From JASGKO01 sp049840595 (lineage in GTDB: Bacteria; Verrucomicrobiota; Verrucomicrobiia; Chthoniobacterales; Chthoniobacteraceae): a DNA stretch of 64,000 bases. Below the pieces are notes generated by a model, which saw only the letters and a list, made by a program, of their open reading frames with translations, searched no databases and was not told the origin of the DNA. The position numbers were made by a program, and so were the translations under genes. Shown piece after piece: positions 54,797 to 63,664 of this stretch. Numbering within the stretch: the stretch's first letter is position 1; each line of letters starts with the position of its first letter. The stretch spans positions 1-64,000 of the forward strand of contig JASGKO010000033.1 in assembly GCA_049840595.1 (NCBI GenBank). Reading direction: 5' to 3'.

Positions 54797-56016
54797 GGCG
54801 TGGAGGGGGTTTCCGCCAGCGTGGCGGCGGCGGCTTGCGATTGTGGCAACAACAGGGTGAGCCCGAAGGCTACGACCAGCAGCGTAGCCCCGGCCCAGAA
54901 AGGAGTGCGGGCGTAGAAATTCACCGGTTTCGAGAGATCGAAATTGAGCAGCCAGCCGGCCGTAACCGGTCCGGCCCAGCGGGCCAGGCTGCCCGAGGAT
55001 TGCATGATGCCGAGCGCGCGGCCCTGCCATTGGGCATCCACATTGCGCGAGGCGAGCCCGGTGAGCGTGGGCATGAGCAGGCTGTTGCCGATCGCAATGC
55101 CCGCCATGGCGACCAGCATGGTGCCGATGCCGCCGCAGAGCGGCAGCGCGAAAAGACTCGCGCCCAGGAAGACCGCGCCGGTGGCGGCGAGCGTTTTTTC
55201 CCCATGCTTCTTCACCAGCTTGCCGATCATGCCGCCCTGGATCATCGCGCCGATGAAGCCTACGAAGGCCAGCACCCAGCCGGTGTGCTCCACGTCGAGC
55301 TGGAAGCGGTGCCAGGTGAAGAGCGCATAGACCGCGGTCATCATCGAAAAGCCGGCGATCAGGAAAAAATAGGTGGCGAGCAGCGTGGTGTAAGTCGAGC
55401 GATTGGTGTGCTGGAGCACGCCGAGGAGGCTTTGCTTCTCTTTCGCGCCGCGCAATGCGGGATCGAGGCTTTCCGGCAGGATGCAGAGCACCAGCACCGC
55501 GTTGCAAAGCGCCATCGCGCAGGAGAGGAACATCGGCGAGCCGAGCCCGAAATGGGTGCTCATGATGCCGCCGATCGCCGGGCCCAGGATGAAGCCCAGG
55601 CCAAAAGCGGCGCCGATCAGCCCCATCGCCTTGGAGCGATTTTCTTTCGTCGAGACGTCCGCAATGTACGCCTGGGCGGTGCCGATGTTGCTGGTCGCGA
55701 TGCCGGCCAGGATGCGCGCTACGAAGAGCATGGTGAGGGTGGTGGCCGCGCCCATTAAAAAATAGCCGATCGCCGTAAAGAAAATGCTCACCACCAGCAC
55801 CGGCTTGCGACCGACCCGGTCGGAGATGCGGCCCCAGATGGGAGAGAAGATGAACTGGGCCAGCGAGAAAAGGCCGACCAGCCAGCCGTTCTGCGTGACG
55901 GTGGCGCCGAAATGCTCCGCATAGCGGGGCAAGACCGGGATCACAATGCCAAAGCCGATCAAGTCGATCAGAACGGTGAGAAAGATGATTCCGAGTTGCG
56001 ATTTTTTACTGGCCAT
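54793..56016 (-). CDS. Major facilitator superfamily transporter (TetA/Bcr-like)
   Basis: This is a 407-residue twelve-helix transporter. GRISDRVGRKPVLVVSIFF is the loop 2-3 motif A of drug exporters and AAFGLGFILGPAIGGIMS is the motif C of antiporters, both typical of tetracycline-type efflux pumps. The ATG at 56014-56016 (MASKKSQ) is used. The downstream MBL gene is translationally coupled. The substrate is not known. Confidence 0.9.
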   Translation of the reverse strand: MASKKSQLGIIFLTVLIDLIGFGIVIPVLPRYAEHFGATVTQNGWLVGLFSLAQFIFSPIWGRISDRVGRKPVLVVSIFFTAIGYFLMGAATTLTMLFVARILAGIATSNIGTAQAYIADVSTKENRSKAMGLIGAAFGLGFILGPAIGGIMSTHFGLGSPMFLSCAMALCNAVLVLCILPESLDPALRGAKEKQSLLGVLQHTNRSTYTTLLATYFFLIAGFSMMTAVYALFTWHRFQLDVEHTGWVLAFVGFIGAMIQGGMIGKLVKKHGEKTLAATGAVFLGASLFALPLCGGIGTMLVAMAGIAIGNSLLMPTLTGLASRNVDAQWQGRALGIMQSSGSLARWAGPVTAGWLLNFDLSKPVNFYARTPFWAGATLLVVAFGLTLLLPQSQAAAATLAETPSTP

Positions 56017-56115
56017 GGCGGGTAATGCGATGACATGCCCCGTCCGCCCACGCAAGCGCTTTGTGGAAACAACCCCATGAACTGCCGCGGCGCGGAGGCG
56101 CGGTAAATTTTCGCC

Positions 56116-56340
56116 TCAATGGCAGCCGCAGCCGCCCATGCCGCAGGAGTGGCCGCCGCTGCTGGGGGCGCTTTTCCCGGTGCCCTTTTCCAGATAGCCG
56201 TAACCACCGCTGATGACCCGCTTCACGGGCTCGCCGCTTTCTGGGTGCGTTTTTAGCGGCTCGTCTTTCATGCTCTGCTTTACCTCGAAACGACGCTTGG
56301 GCTTCTTCGGGTCCGTGGTTTCGTAAACGTAGGTGGGCAT
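56116..56340 (-). CDS. FmdB-like small protein lacking the N-terminal zinc-ribbon cysteines
   Basis: This is a 74-residue protein. MPTYVYETTDPKKPKRRFEV follows the FmdB layout, and EPVKRVISGGYGY matches its C-terminal half, but both CxxC pairs are replaced (by TTDP and HPESG). Instead the C-terminus is SCGMGGCGCH, a possible metal site. FmdB regulators usually carry a zinc ribbon; this one would need its tail. The start is MPTY at 56340, two codons inside the open frame. Confidence 0.75.
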   Translation of the reverse strand: MPTYVYETTDPKKPKRRFEVKQSMKDEPLKTHPESGEPVKRVISGGYGYLEKGTGKSAPSSGGHSCGMGGCGCH

Positions 56341-56495
56341 GCGCAAAATTTAAGGTCGCTGGCTAATTTCCGCAAGCTGCGGGGTGCCGCGTATTTTTCC
56401 TTTCAAAAACTGTGGGCGCTTCGCCTAATTCCGGGGTTCATTTGAAACGACCCCGCATTTGCCCGCTTCCCGGCGGGTGCAACCTCTTCGTCCCC

Positions 56496-58460
56496 ATGCC
56501 TTCCATTTTCAAATCCGGCGCGTTGATCGCGCTCGTGCTCGCGGCCCTCGCGCAAGGCCGCACTTTTGCCGCCTCCGATTCGCCGGTGACGGTCTCCGAT
56601 TCGCCGGATAACTACGTGCTCGCCAATGGCCTCGTGACCGCCACCATCTCCAAGCGTGACGGCAAACTGGTCGCGCTGAAGTATCGCGATGTCGATACGG
56701 TTGACCCGGTGGGGCACTCCGGTGGCTACTGGTCGCACTCCGCGGCGAGCGCGAATACGGCGACCGCGATCACGATTGATCCGAAATCGAACGACGGCGA
56801 GCGCGCCGAGGTCGCGGTGCAGGGGCATTCCGGCGGCCAGCAGGTGGGCAGCGGTCCCGGCGGGAGCACGATTGCCGATATCGAGATCCGCTACGCGCTC
56901 GAGCGCGGGCTCTCTGGCATTTACACTTATTCCATCTTCAATCACCCGGCCGATTATCCCGCCACCTCCATCGGCGAGGCCCGCTTCTGCGCCAAGCTCA
57001 ACGACTCTGTCTTCGACTGGATGACGGTGGATGCCAACCGCAATATGAAGATGATCACCGCCTACGATTGGGACCACGGCACAGTGATGAACATGAAGGA
57101 AGCCCGCCTGATGAACAGCGGTCTCTATAAGGGACAGGTCGAGCACAAATACGACTATTCGGCGAACCAGTTCGACGTCCTCGCCTGGGGCTGGTCCAGC
57201 ACGGAAAAGCATATCGGCTTCTGGTTCATCAATCCCACTGACGAATACCTGAGCGGCGGCCCGACCAAGATGGAGCTCTCCGCCCATCGCGATGCCACCT
57301 TTGGAGATAATCCGAATGCGCCCGCGCCGCCCTGCCTGCTCAACTACTGGCGCGGCAGCCATTACGGCGGCAGCCGCTGCGACATCGCCCAGGGCGAGGC
57401 CTGGGACAAAGTCATCGGGCCGTTCCTCATCTACTGTAACACGGGCGCGACCCCGGATGCGATGTGGAAGGATGCGCTCTCCCGCTCCAAGGTTGAAACG
57501 ACCGCCTGGCCCTACAGCTGGGTGGCGGGCGTGAACTACCCGCATGCCGCCGAGCGCGGCATCGTCTCCGGCCAGCTCACGGTCAAAGATTCGCAGGCGC
57601 CGGATTTCAAATTTACCCGCCTGTTGGTGGGCCTCAGTGCGCCGGATTACACTCCGGCCAAGGGTGGGCCGGTGGATTGGCAGCACGATGCGAAGAATTA
57701 CGAATTCTGGGTCCGCGCCAGTAATGATGGCAGCTTCACCATTCCCAAGGTTCGCCCCGGCAGTTACACCCTCCATGCGATTGCCGATGGCGTGCTTGGC
57801 GAGTTCGCCCAGGAAAATGTGAAGGTCACTCCCGGCCAGAAGCTTGCGCTCGGCACGCTGGAATGGAAGCCGGTCCGCCATGGCCGCCAGCTTTGGGACA
57901 TCGGTATCCCCAATCGCACGGCGGGTGAGTTCTTCAAGGGCGACGACTATTTCCATTGGGGCTGGTATTTGAAATACCCCACGCTGTTCCCGAACGATGT
58001 GCATTACACCATCGGCCAGAGCGATTACCGCAAGGACTGGTTCTTCGAGCAGGTGCCGCACAATGAGGACCCGGCCAACACGACCGGCAAGGGCGAGGGG
58101 AGTGCTACGACCTGGACCGTTTCTTTCAACCTGCCGCAGGCCCCCAACGGCACCGCCATCCTGCGCCTTGCGATTTGCGGGGTTGGCACCAAGACGATCG
58201 ACGTGGGCATGAACAACCAGCCTGCCGGTTCCGCGACGGGCCTCTCCTACAATGCCGCCATCAACCGCGACTGTGCCACCGGTGCCTGGGTGGAACGCGA
58301 CGTCACCTTTGATGCCAAGCTGATGAAACAGGGGGCCAACCAACTTACCCTCACCATCCCGAAAGGCGGTTTGATGAGCGGTATCGCCTACGATTACCTA
58401 CGGCTTGAGCTCGACGAAGCCACCCCATGGTCAGGCACTCCGGCGATCATGCAGAAATAG
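56496..58460 (+). CDS. Exported rhamnogalacturonan lyase (PL4-type)
   Basis: This 654-residue secreted polysaccharide lyase should cut the rhamnogalacturonan backbone of pectin. The signal peptide is LIALVLAALAQGRTFAASD. The catalytic beta-sandwich region has LANGLVTATISKRDGKLVAL and SGGYWSHSA. A fibronectin-III/CNA-like middle (TIPKVRPGSYTLHAIADGVL) precedes a carbohydrate-binding-like C-terminus (RQLWDIGIPNRTAGEFFKGD and YNAAINRDCATGAWVERDV). This domain order is that of family PL4. It lies alone, with no other pectin genes nearby. Confidence 0.9.
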   Translation: MPSIFKSGALIALVLAALAQGRTFAASDSPVTVSDSPDNYVLANGLVTATISKRDGKLVALKYRDVDTVDPVGHSGGYWSHSAASANTATAITIDPKSNDGERAEVAVQGHSGGQQVGSGPGGSTIADIEIRYALERGLSGIYTYSIFNHPADYPATSIGEARFCAKLNDSVFDWMTVDANRNMKMITAYDWDHGTVMNMKEARLMNSGLYKGQVEHKYDYSANQFDVLAWGWSSTEKHIGFWFINPTDEYLSGGPTKMELSAHRDATFGDNPNAPAPPCLLNYWRGSHYGGSRCDIAQGEAWDKVIGPFLIYCNTGATPDAMWKDALSRSKVETTAWPYSWVAGVNYPHAAERGIVSGQLTVKDSQAPDFKFTRLLVGLSAPDYTPAKGGPVDWQHDAKNYEFWVRASNDGSFTIPKVRPGSYTLHAIADGVLGEFAQENVKVTPGQKLALGTLEWKPVRHGRQLWDIGIPNRTAGEFFKGDDYFHWGWYLKYPTLFPNDVHYTIGQSDYRKDWFFEQVPHNEDPANTTGKGEGSATTWTVSFNLPQAPNGTAILRLAICGVGTKTIDVGMNNQPAGSATGLSYNAAINRDCATGAWVERDVTFDAKLMKQGANQLTLTIPKGGLMSGIAYDYLRLELDEATPWSGTPAIMQK

Positions 58461-58554
58461 CTTGTTGATGATGCTTTCGTAACATTTGGGGCTCGCCACG
58501 GAGGGAACCAGTGTGTTAGGCAATTTCGATAAAGGAATCGAAACCGAGCACACT

Positions 58555-58986
58555 ATGGATCCAATGCCCGATACACCACCCGAAGTCCCCCCTGTCGCTA
58601 CCCCTCCGCCGGCTGCCACCAGCAAGGACGAACGCATGTGGGCCATGATTTGCCACCTCTCGGCACTGGCCGGTGGGTTGATTCTGGCCCCGGCCCATGC
58701 CGTGACGATCATCCCGATCGGAAACATTGTGGGGCCGCTGATTATCTGGTTCATCAAGCGGGATCAGTATGCGCTGGTGAACGACCAGGGCAAAGAGGCC
58801 CTGAACTTCCAGATCACGGTCAGTATTGCTTTCGCCATTGCGATCGCGCTTTGCTTTGTGCTGATTGGCCTCCTGCTCCTGCCGATTCTTGGCATCGCAG
58901 CCCTGGTCTTCACCATCATTGCCGGAATCAAGGCCAACGATGGGGTGGCTTACCGCTATCCTTTTACCTTCCGGTTCATTAAATAG
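58555..58986 (+). CDS. DUF4870 family membrane protein
   Basis: This 143-residue protein has a proline-rich N-terminus (PPEVPPVATPPPAA), then KDERMWAMICHLSALAGGLI and IGNIVGPLIIWFIKRDQYAL, which match DUF4870, and two more membrane helices near IAFAIAIALCFVLIGLLLLP. The family's function is unknown. The ATG at 58555 is used (23 codons inside the open frame). Confidence 0.88.
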   Translation: MDPMPDTPPEVPPVATPPPAATSKDERMWAMICHLSALAGGLILAPAHAVTIIPIGNIVGPLIIWFIKRDQYALVNDQGKEALNFQITVSIAFAIAIALCFVLIGLLLLPILGIAALVFTIIAGIKANDGVAYRYPFTFRFIK

Positions 58987-59022
58987 TTCTTGGGCCTGTT
59001 GCGCAGGCCTGCTGGAGTTTTT

Positions 59023-59370
59023 ATGAGGCTTTCCCCGCGTAATTGCATGATCCTGGCGGGAAGCCTGGGGTTGATTGTGATGCTGGGCGGCTGCGCGGTT
59101 TTTCATAAAAAGAAACCGCAGAAGCCCGCTGCCTCGGAGGAATCCAAACCACACCCGATCGGTACGGTGACGCTGGTGAACGAGGATCTGAAATTCGTGC
59201 TCATCGATGTTGGGCCTTCCTACCTACCCCAGCGCGGGCAGGCGGTGAAGACCTTCACCAACGGACAGGAATCGGGCATTCTCGCCATAACCGGCGAGCG
59301 TCAACCGCCTTTTATTGCGGCGGATATCGTGAAGGGATCGCCCCAAAAAGGGGACGACGTACTGCAATGA
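59023..59370 (+). CDS. Small lipoprotein of unknown function
   Basis: This 115-residue protein has a lipobox at the end of a signal peptide (LGLIVMLGGCAVF). The mature part is basic (HKKKPQKPAASEESK), then a beta-rich domain with GTVTLVNEDLKFVLIDVG. GGAG 5 bases before the ATG supports the start. Its stop overlaps the ATG of moeA by four bases. No named family is recognised. Confidence 0.75.
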   Translation: MRLSPRNCMILAGSLGLIVMLGGCAVFHKKKPQKPAASEESKPHPIGTVTLVNEDLKFVLIDVGPSYLPQRGQAVKTFTNGQESGILAITGERQPPFIAADIVKGSPQKGDDVLQ

Positions 59371-60542
59371 AAACACTGGCCGATGCGCTGCGAGAGGTGC
59401 TGGCCGAAGTGCCGGTGCTGCCACCGATCAGCGTGCCCATGTCCGAAGCACTGGGCCGTTCTGTTTCCCGGGAGCATTTTGCCATCCTGCCTCTGCCGCC
59501 GTTCGATCAATCCGCGATGGATGGCTACGCTGTCCGCGCGCTCGATGGTGCGCGACCGGAGGGATTGACCCTGGTGGGTGAGCAACCGGCGGGGCTGGCG
59601 CGTGATTTGGAACTCCGGGCCGGCGAGGCCATTCGCATCTTCACTGGCGGCAAGCTTCCACCGGGGGCGGATGCTGTGGTCATGCAGGAGGACGTGACCG
59701 TCGAATCCGGTCGGGTTTTCCCGCAGTGCCCTGTGGAGTCGGGGGAATTCATTCGCCGCACCGGGGGTGATCTTTGTGTGGGACAAAAAATCCTTTCCGC
59801 CGGTATCCGGCTTACCGCGACCCAGGTGGCTCTGCTCGCTTCTCAAGGCCTCGCCACGCTGGAGGTTGGTAATCGCCCCCGGGTGGCCATCCTTAGCACC
59901 GGAGATGAATTGCAGGAACCCGGCCAACCTCTGCTCCCAGGCCAAATTTACGGCAGCAACGGCCTCATGCTCGCCGCGTTGGCGCGTGAGCTTGGGGCGG
60001 AAGTGATCGATTTGGGCGTTGCGGTGGATGAGCCCGGCGCGTTGCGGGAAAAGTTGCGGCGAGGTCTTGAATTCGACGCTCTGGTCATCAGCGGCGGCGT
60101 CTCCGTCGGTGAGCACGATCTGGTGAAATCGGAACTCGCCGGTCTTGGAGTGGAACTGCGCCTCTGGCGGGTGGCGGTAAAACCGGGCAAGCCCTTCCTC
60201 TTCGCGCGGAAGGCGGACTGCTGCGTCTTCGGCCTGCCGGGAAATCCCGTTTCGTCCTTCGTTACCTGGCTATTGCTGGTGCGTCCGGCGATTTTGAAAA
60301 TGTCCGGCGCGACCGACCTGGAACTGCCCACCGTGCAAGCCCCACTGCTCGCCGCGCTCAAAAACCCCGGCGACCGCTTGCTCTTCGTCCGTGGAAAACT
60401 TTCCCCCGTCGGTTTCCAGCCTCTCGGCCCGCAGGAATCCCACGCCCTCTTTAGTCTCAGCCAGTGCAACGCGATGGTGCGCCTCGATCCCGGCTCCGAA
60501 ATCGTCATCGGCACCTCTGTTTCTGTCGAGCTTTTCGGATAG
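59367..60542 (+). CDS. moeA: Molybdopterin molybdenumtransferase MoeA
   Basis: MoeA inserts molybdate into adenylated molybdopterin. This 391-residue protein has LPPFDQSAMDGYAVRALD, IFTGGKLPPGADAVVMQEDV, VAILSTGDELQEPGQPLLPG, LVISGGVSVGEHDLVKSELA and FGLPGNPVSSFVTW, the family blocks in order. No other molybdopterin genes are adjacent in this window. It is translationally coupled to the small lipoprotein. Confidence 0.94.
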   Translation: MKTLADALREVLAEVPVLPPISVPMSEALGRSVSREHFAILPLPPFDQSAMDGYAVRALDGARPEGLTLVGEQPAGLARDLELRAGEAIRIFTGGKLPPGADAVVMQEDVTVESGRVFPQCPVESGEFIRRTGGDLCVGQKILSAGIRLTATQVALLASQGLATLEVGNRPRVAILSTGDELQEPGQPLLPGQIYGSNGLMLAALARELGAEVIDLGVAVDEPGALREKLRRGLEFDALVISGGVSVGEHDLVKSELAGLGVELRLWRVAVKPGKPFLFARKADCCVFGLPGNPVSSFVTWLLLVRPAILKMSGATDLELPTVQAPLLAALKNPGDRLLFVRGKLSPVGFQPLGPQESHALFSLSQCNAMVRLDPGSEIVIGTSVSVELFG

Positions 60543-60652
60543 TCATCTCATCTCAAATCGAAAGCTGGTGGGGGGCACCCGGGGCAGTAGGAGCCATTTG
60601 ATAGCTTCGTTTTTTCGTTTCATTTCGAGTCTTTCGCTGGCTCTTCTTCCCG

Positions 60653-60693
60653 AAAAAACGCCGCGCCGGAGAGCGAGTGCTTCCGACGCGGCG
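60653..60693 (-). terminator. Intrinsic terminator of the EF-hand gene
   Basis: A 12-bp stem (CGCCGCGCCGGA at 60659-60670 with TCCGACGCGGCG at 60682-60693, one G-U wobble on the minus strand) is followed on the minus strand by TTTTTT. It may also serve moeA from the other side. Confidence 0.8.
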
Positions 60694-60726
60694 CGCCTTT
60701 TCGGTTTTGCCAGAGTGGTTGGAAAA

Positions 60727-61101
60727 TTATTGCTGTCCGGCAGGTGGCGGAGCGTCCTGCGCTCCCGAGCCTTGGCCGTCAGGTCCACCGGGGCCGCCGA
60801 ACCCACGATGCGGCGGGCCGAATTCATCCGGGGTCAACTGGCCGTCGCCGTTCTTGTCGAGCGTCTTCAGCTCGGCGGCGGCATTGGCGATTTCGGTGGC
60901 ATCGATCACCCCGTCTTTATTCACATCCAGCGCCATCACCAGCGGCGATGGGGGGTGGTGTGGGTGCGGGCGTCCGTCCCCGGGGGAGTTGGAGGGGGAG
61001 CTCGTCGGAGTCGGGCTGGCCGACTGGGCCATGACCGAGATGGTGATTGCCCCCAAGGCCGCCAGCGCGGCAATTGCGAATTTCTGATGTTTAGCTTGCA
61101 T
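60727..61101 (-). CDS. Exported EF-hand protein
   Basis: This is a 124-residue protein with a signal peptide (FAIAALAALGAITISVMAQS), a histidine/proline-rich linker (GDGRPHPHHPPSP), two EF-hand calcium loops (DVNKDGVIDATEI and DKNGDGQLTPDEF) and a glycine/proline-rich tail. It is likely a periplasmic calcium-binding protein. It is divergent from a two-component system, which may respond to the same signal; that is inference. Confidence 0.88.
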   Translation of the reverse strand: MQAKHQKFAIAALAALGAITISVMAQSASPTPTSSPSNSPGDGRPHPHHPPSPLVMALDVNKDGVIDATEIANAAAELKTLDKNGDGQLTPDEFGPPHRGFGGPGGPDGQGSGAQDAPPPAGQQ

Positions 61102-61277
61102 GGTTATATCCTTTGTTTGGTGCCGGTCAGCTTTGGCTGGCAGGGGAACTTGTTGGTTCCGAGAGATTACACCCCGTTTCTGTAAAGGTTCCGTTTGTTT
61201 TAGTGGGGAAAATTGTTAAGCACTCGTAAAAGTGTCCGCAGTATGAGAGTTTAGGGATAGTTTCCCTCCGTAAAATC

Positions 61278-62018
61278 ATGTCGAACACCTCCTTTCCTGC
61301 CGCTTCCGGGCCTTCCCGGGTGCTTGTGATTGATGACGATCGGAAACTCTGCCGCCTCATCAAGACTTACCTCGAACCCCTGGGCTACGAGGTGGCAGTC
61401 GTGCATAGTGGCCCTGCAGGGAGCGAACTGGCGGTGCAGGAGCCGTGGCATGCGGTGATTTTGGACGTAATGCTGCCCGAAATGGACGGTTTCGAGGTGC
61501 TCAAAAAAATCCGCCATGAGAGCGACGTGCCGGTGCTCATGCTCACCGCGCGTGGTGATGAGGCGGATCGAATCGTGGGCCTGGAGATTGGGGCCGATGA
61601 TTATTTGCCCAAGACTTTTTCCACCCGCGAGTTGCTCGCGCGGCTGCGGGCGGTCACCCGTCGCGCCTCGCGCCTTGCAGCGAAGGATTCCGACAACCAG
61701 CTCGAGCTCGTGCTCGGCCCGCTGCACATCCATTTCGGCGCGCATACCGCCGCCATCCACGATCAGCCGCTGGTGCTTACTCCCGTGGAATTCGACCTGC
61801 TGGCGAGCCTCGCCCGCGCGGCAGGTCGGGTGAAGACCCGCGAGCAGCTGCTCGAGGAGATTCGCGAGCGCGATTACGAGGTCTTTGACCGCTCGATCGA
61901 TGTGCATGTCTCCGCCCTGCGCAAAAAGCTCGGCGACGATGCGAAATCCCCCCGCTTCATTCGCACGGTCCGGTCCGTGGGATACCTGTTTCGTCTCCCC
62001 AACGACGATTTGTCGTGA
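61278..62018 (+). CDS. OmpR/CpxR-type response regulator, atypical K-T switch
   Basis: This is a 246-residue regulator. The receiver domain has D19/D20 (VLVIDDD), phospho-acceptor D63 in VILDVMLPEMDGFE and T90 in VLMLTARGDE. The conserved lysine K112 is followed by T113 rather than the usual proline (DDYLPKTFSTRELL). The winged helix ends SIDVHVSALRKKLGDDAKSP and TVRSVGYLFRLP. Three GTAAA words lie upstream at 61182, 61226 and 61270, each 44 bases apart. The stop overlaps the kinase start. Confidence 0.9.
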   Translation: MSNTSFPAASGPSRVLVIDDDRKLCRLIKTYLEPLGYEVAVVHSGPAGSELAVQEPWHAVILDVMLPEMDGFEVLKKIRHESDVPVLMLTARGDEADRIVGLEIGADDYLPKTFSTRELLARLRAVTRRASRLAAKDSDNQLELVLGPLHIHFGAHTAAIHDQPLVLTPVEFDLLASLARAAGRVKTREQLLEEIRERDYEVFDRSIDVHVSALRKKLGDDAKSPRFIRTVRSVGYLFRLPNDDLS

Positions 62019-63572
62019 TCATGAAGCTGCGTCTCCCGCTTTATCTCAAAATCCTTGGCTGGTTTTTCCTAAACGTCGCGTTGGTGGGCGCGGGGTTGTT
62101 GATGATGGGACAGTTGCAGTTCCGCTTCGGTCTCGATGCGCTCATTGCCGGTCCCTCGGGAGGGCGTCTGCGCGATGTAAGCCAGATCCTTTTCTCGGAG
62201 GCTCGGGTATTCTTCGCAGGATCAGTGGACGAGTATTTTGAAACACTTCTCCGAGGCCTACGGGGTGAGCTTTACCCTATTTGATAACAATGGCACGCAA
62301 CGCGCCGGGAACCCGGTGGTCTTGCCGCCCGAGGTGGTCACCCGGTTGCAGCAGGAGTTTCGGGGACACGGCTTTGGCGGTCCTGGTGATATGGGGGGTG
62401 GTGCTGAAAATGCGAATCCGGCGCAAGTCCGTAACGGCGTTGGGGTCTCTGGTGCCGCTGGGAACTCCGGAGACCGGCCCGATGATGGCCCCGGCGGCCC
62501 ACGTCATCGACTGATGATTCATACCTCCAATCCCAGTCGCTACTGGGTGGTGTTGCATTTTCCGCCGTTTTTTATGCGGGATGGAGGGCCGGGGGCGGGG
62601 CCCAGTCCGGGGGGAATGCCGATGCTCGCTCCGCTCACGCTGGTGGTGGAGTCGAGTTCCATCAATGGCGGCGGGCTCTTCTTTGAAATCACCCCCTGGC
62701 TCTATGCGGGGCTCGGGGTCTTGGTGCTTTCGCTCGTGCTCTGGATTCCATTGGTGCGAGGGATTACCCGCTCCATCGGGAAAATGAATACGGCTACGCG
62801 GCAGATTGCCGAGGGCGCGTTCGATACCCGCATCGCAAGCTGCCGAAACGACGAGTTGGGCACGCTTTCCCATTCCATCAACCACATGGCGGAGCGGCTG
62901 GAGGGCTTCGTGGCAGGGCAAAAGCGATTTCTGGGGGATATCGCCCACGAGCTCTGCACGCCCATTGCCCGCATGCAGATGGCGATGGGCATCCTTGAGC
63001 AGCGAATCGATGAAAGCGAGGCCGAGTCCATTGAGGATCTGCGCGAGGAGTTGCAGGAGATGTCGCTGCTGGTGAATGAACTGCTTTCCTTTTCCAAGGC
63101 CTCGCTGGGAGCGCGCACGCTCCAGCACAAGCCCATCGAGTTGCGGGCATTTTTGGACCGGGTGATCGAGCGCGAGGCAAGTGGAAACCCCATCGTCAAT
63201 TCCGTGCATGAAACGCTCCAGGTAATGGTCGAGCCCGATCTTTTCCAGCGAGCCGTGGCCAATCTGCTCCGCAACGCATTACGCTACGCGGGTTCCGCCG
63301 GGCCGATTGGCTTCTCCGCCAGTCGCGAGCACGAGTATGTGTGGCTTACAGTATGGGATTGCGGCCCCGGCATCCCGGAGGATGCACTGGCACGGGTCTT
63401 CGATCCGTTTTATCGTGTGGACCCGTCGCGGGATCGGGAAACCGGTGGGGTTGGACTGGGGCTGGCGATTGTCAAAACCTGCATTGAAGGCTGTGGCGGC
63501 ACCATTACCTGTCGCAACCGGCCTGGGGGCGGTGCGGAGTTCGTCCTGCGGTTGCTGAGCGCAGGCAAATAA
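62015..63572 (+). CDS. Sensor histidine kinase, CpxA-like (one frameshift)
   Basis: The GTG at 62015 overlaps the regulator stop; an ATG at 62021 is also possible. An N-terminal membrane helix (ILGWFFLNVALVGAGLLMM) leads to a periplasmic domain. An indel near 62218 shifts the frame, and the periplasmic domain continues HFSEAYGVSFTLFDNNG. A second membrane helix (LYAGLGVLVLSLVLWIPL), HAMP region and H-box GDIAHELCTPIARMQMAMG follow; the usual arginine of HELRTP is cysteine. N-box ANLLRNALRYAG, G1 WDCGPGIPED and G2 GVGLGLAIV complete the kinase. Corrected length is about 518 residues. Confidence 0.88.
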
Positions 63573-63664
63573 CGCACCGATGCCCTGCTCTGGTCGTAAA
63601 AATAGTGTGGTCCCGGCTGTGTAAACAGCGTTGCCAAATCCGTTGCATTGCGCATGCTACTCCC

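Noticed and set aside
56403..58343. A 646-residue minus-strand ORF opposite the rhamnogalacturonan lyase
   Set aside because: It is an antisense shadow of a GC-rich gene; its sequence is low-complexity in R, G, H and D and shows no domain, while the plus strand is a clear exported lyase.
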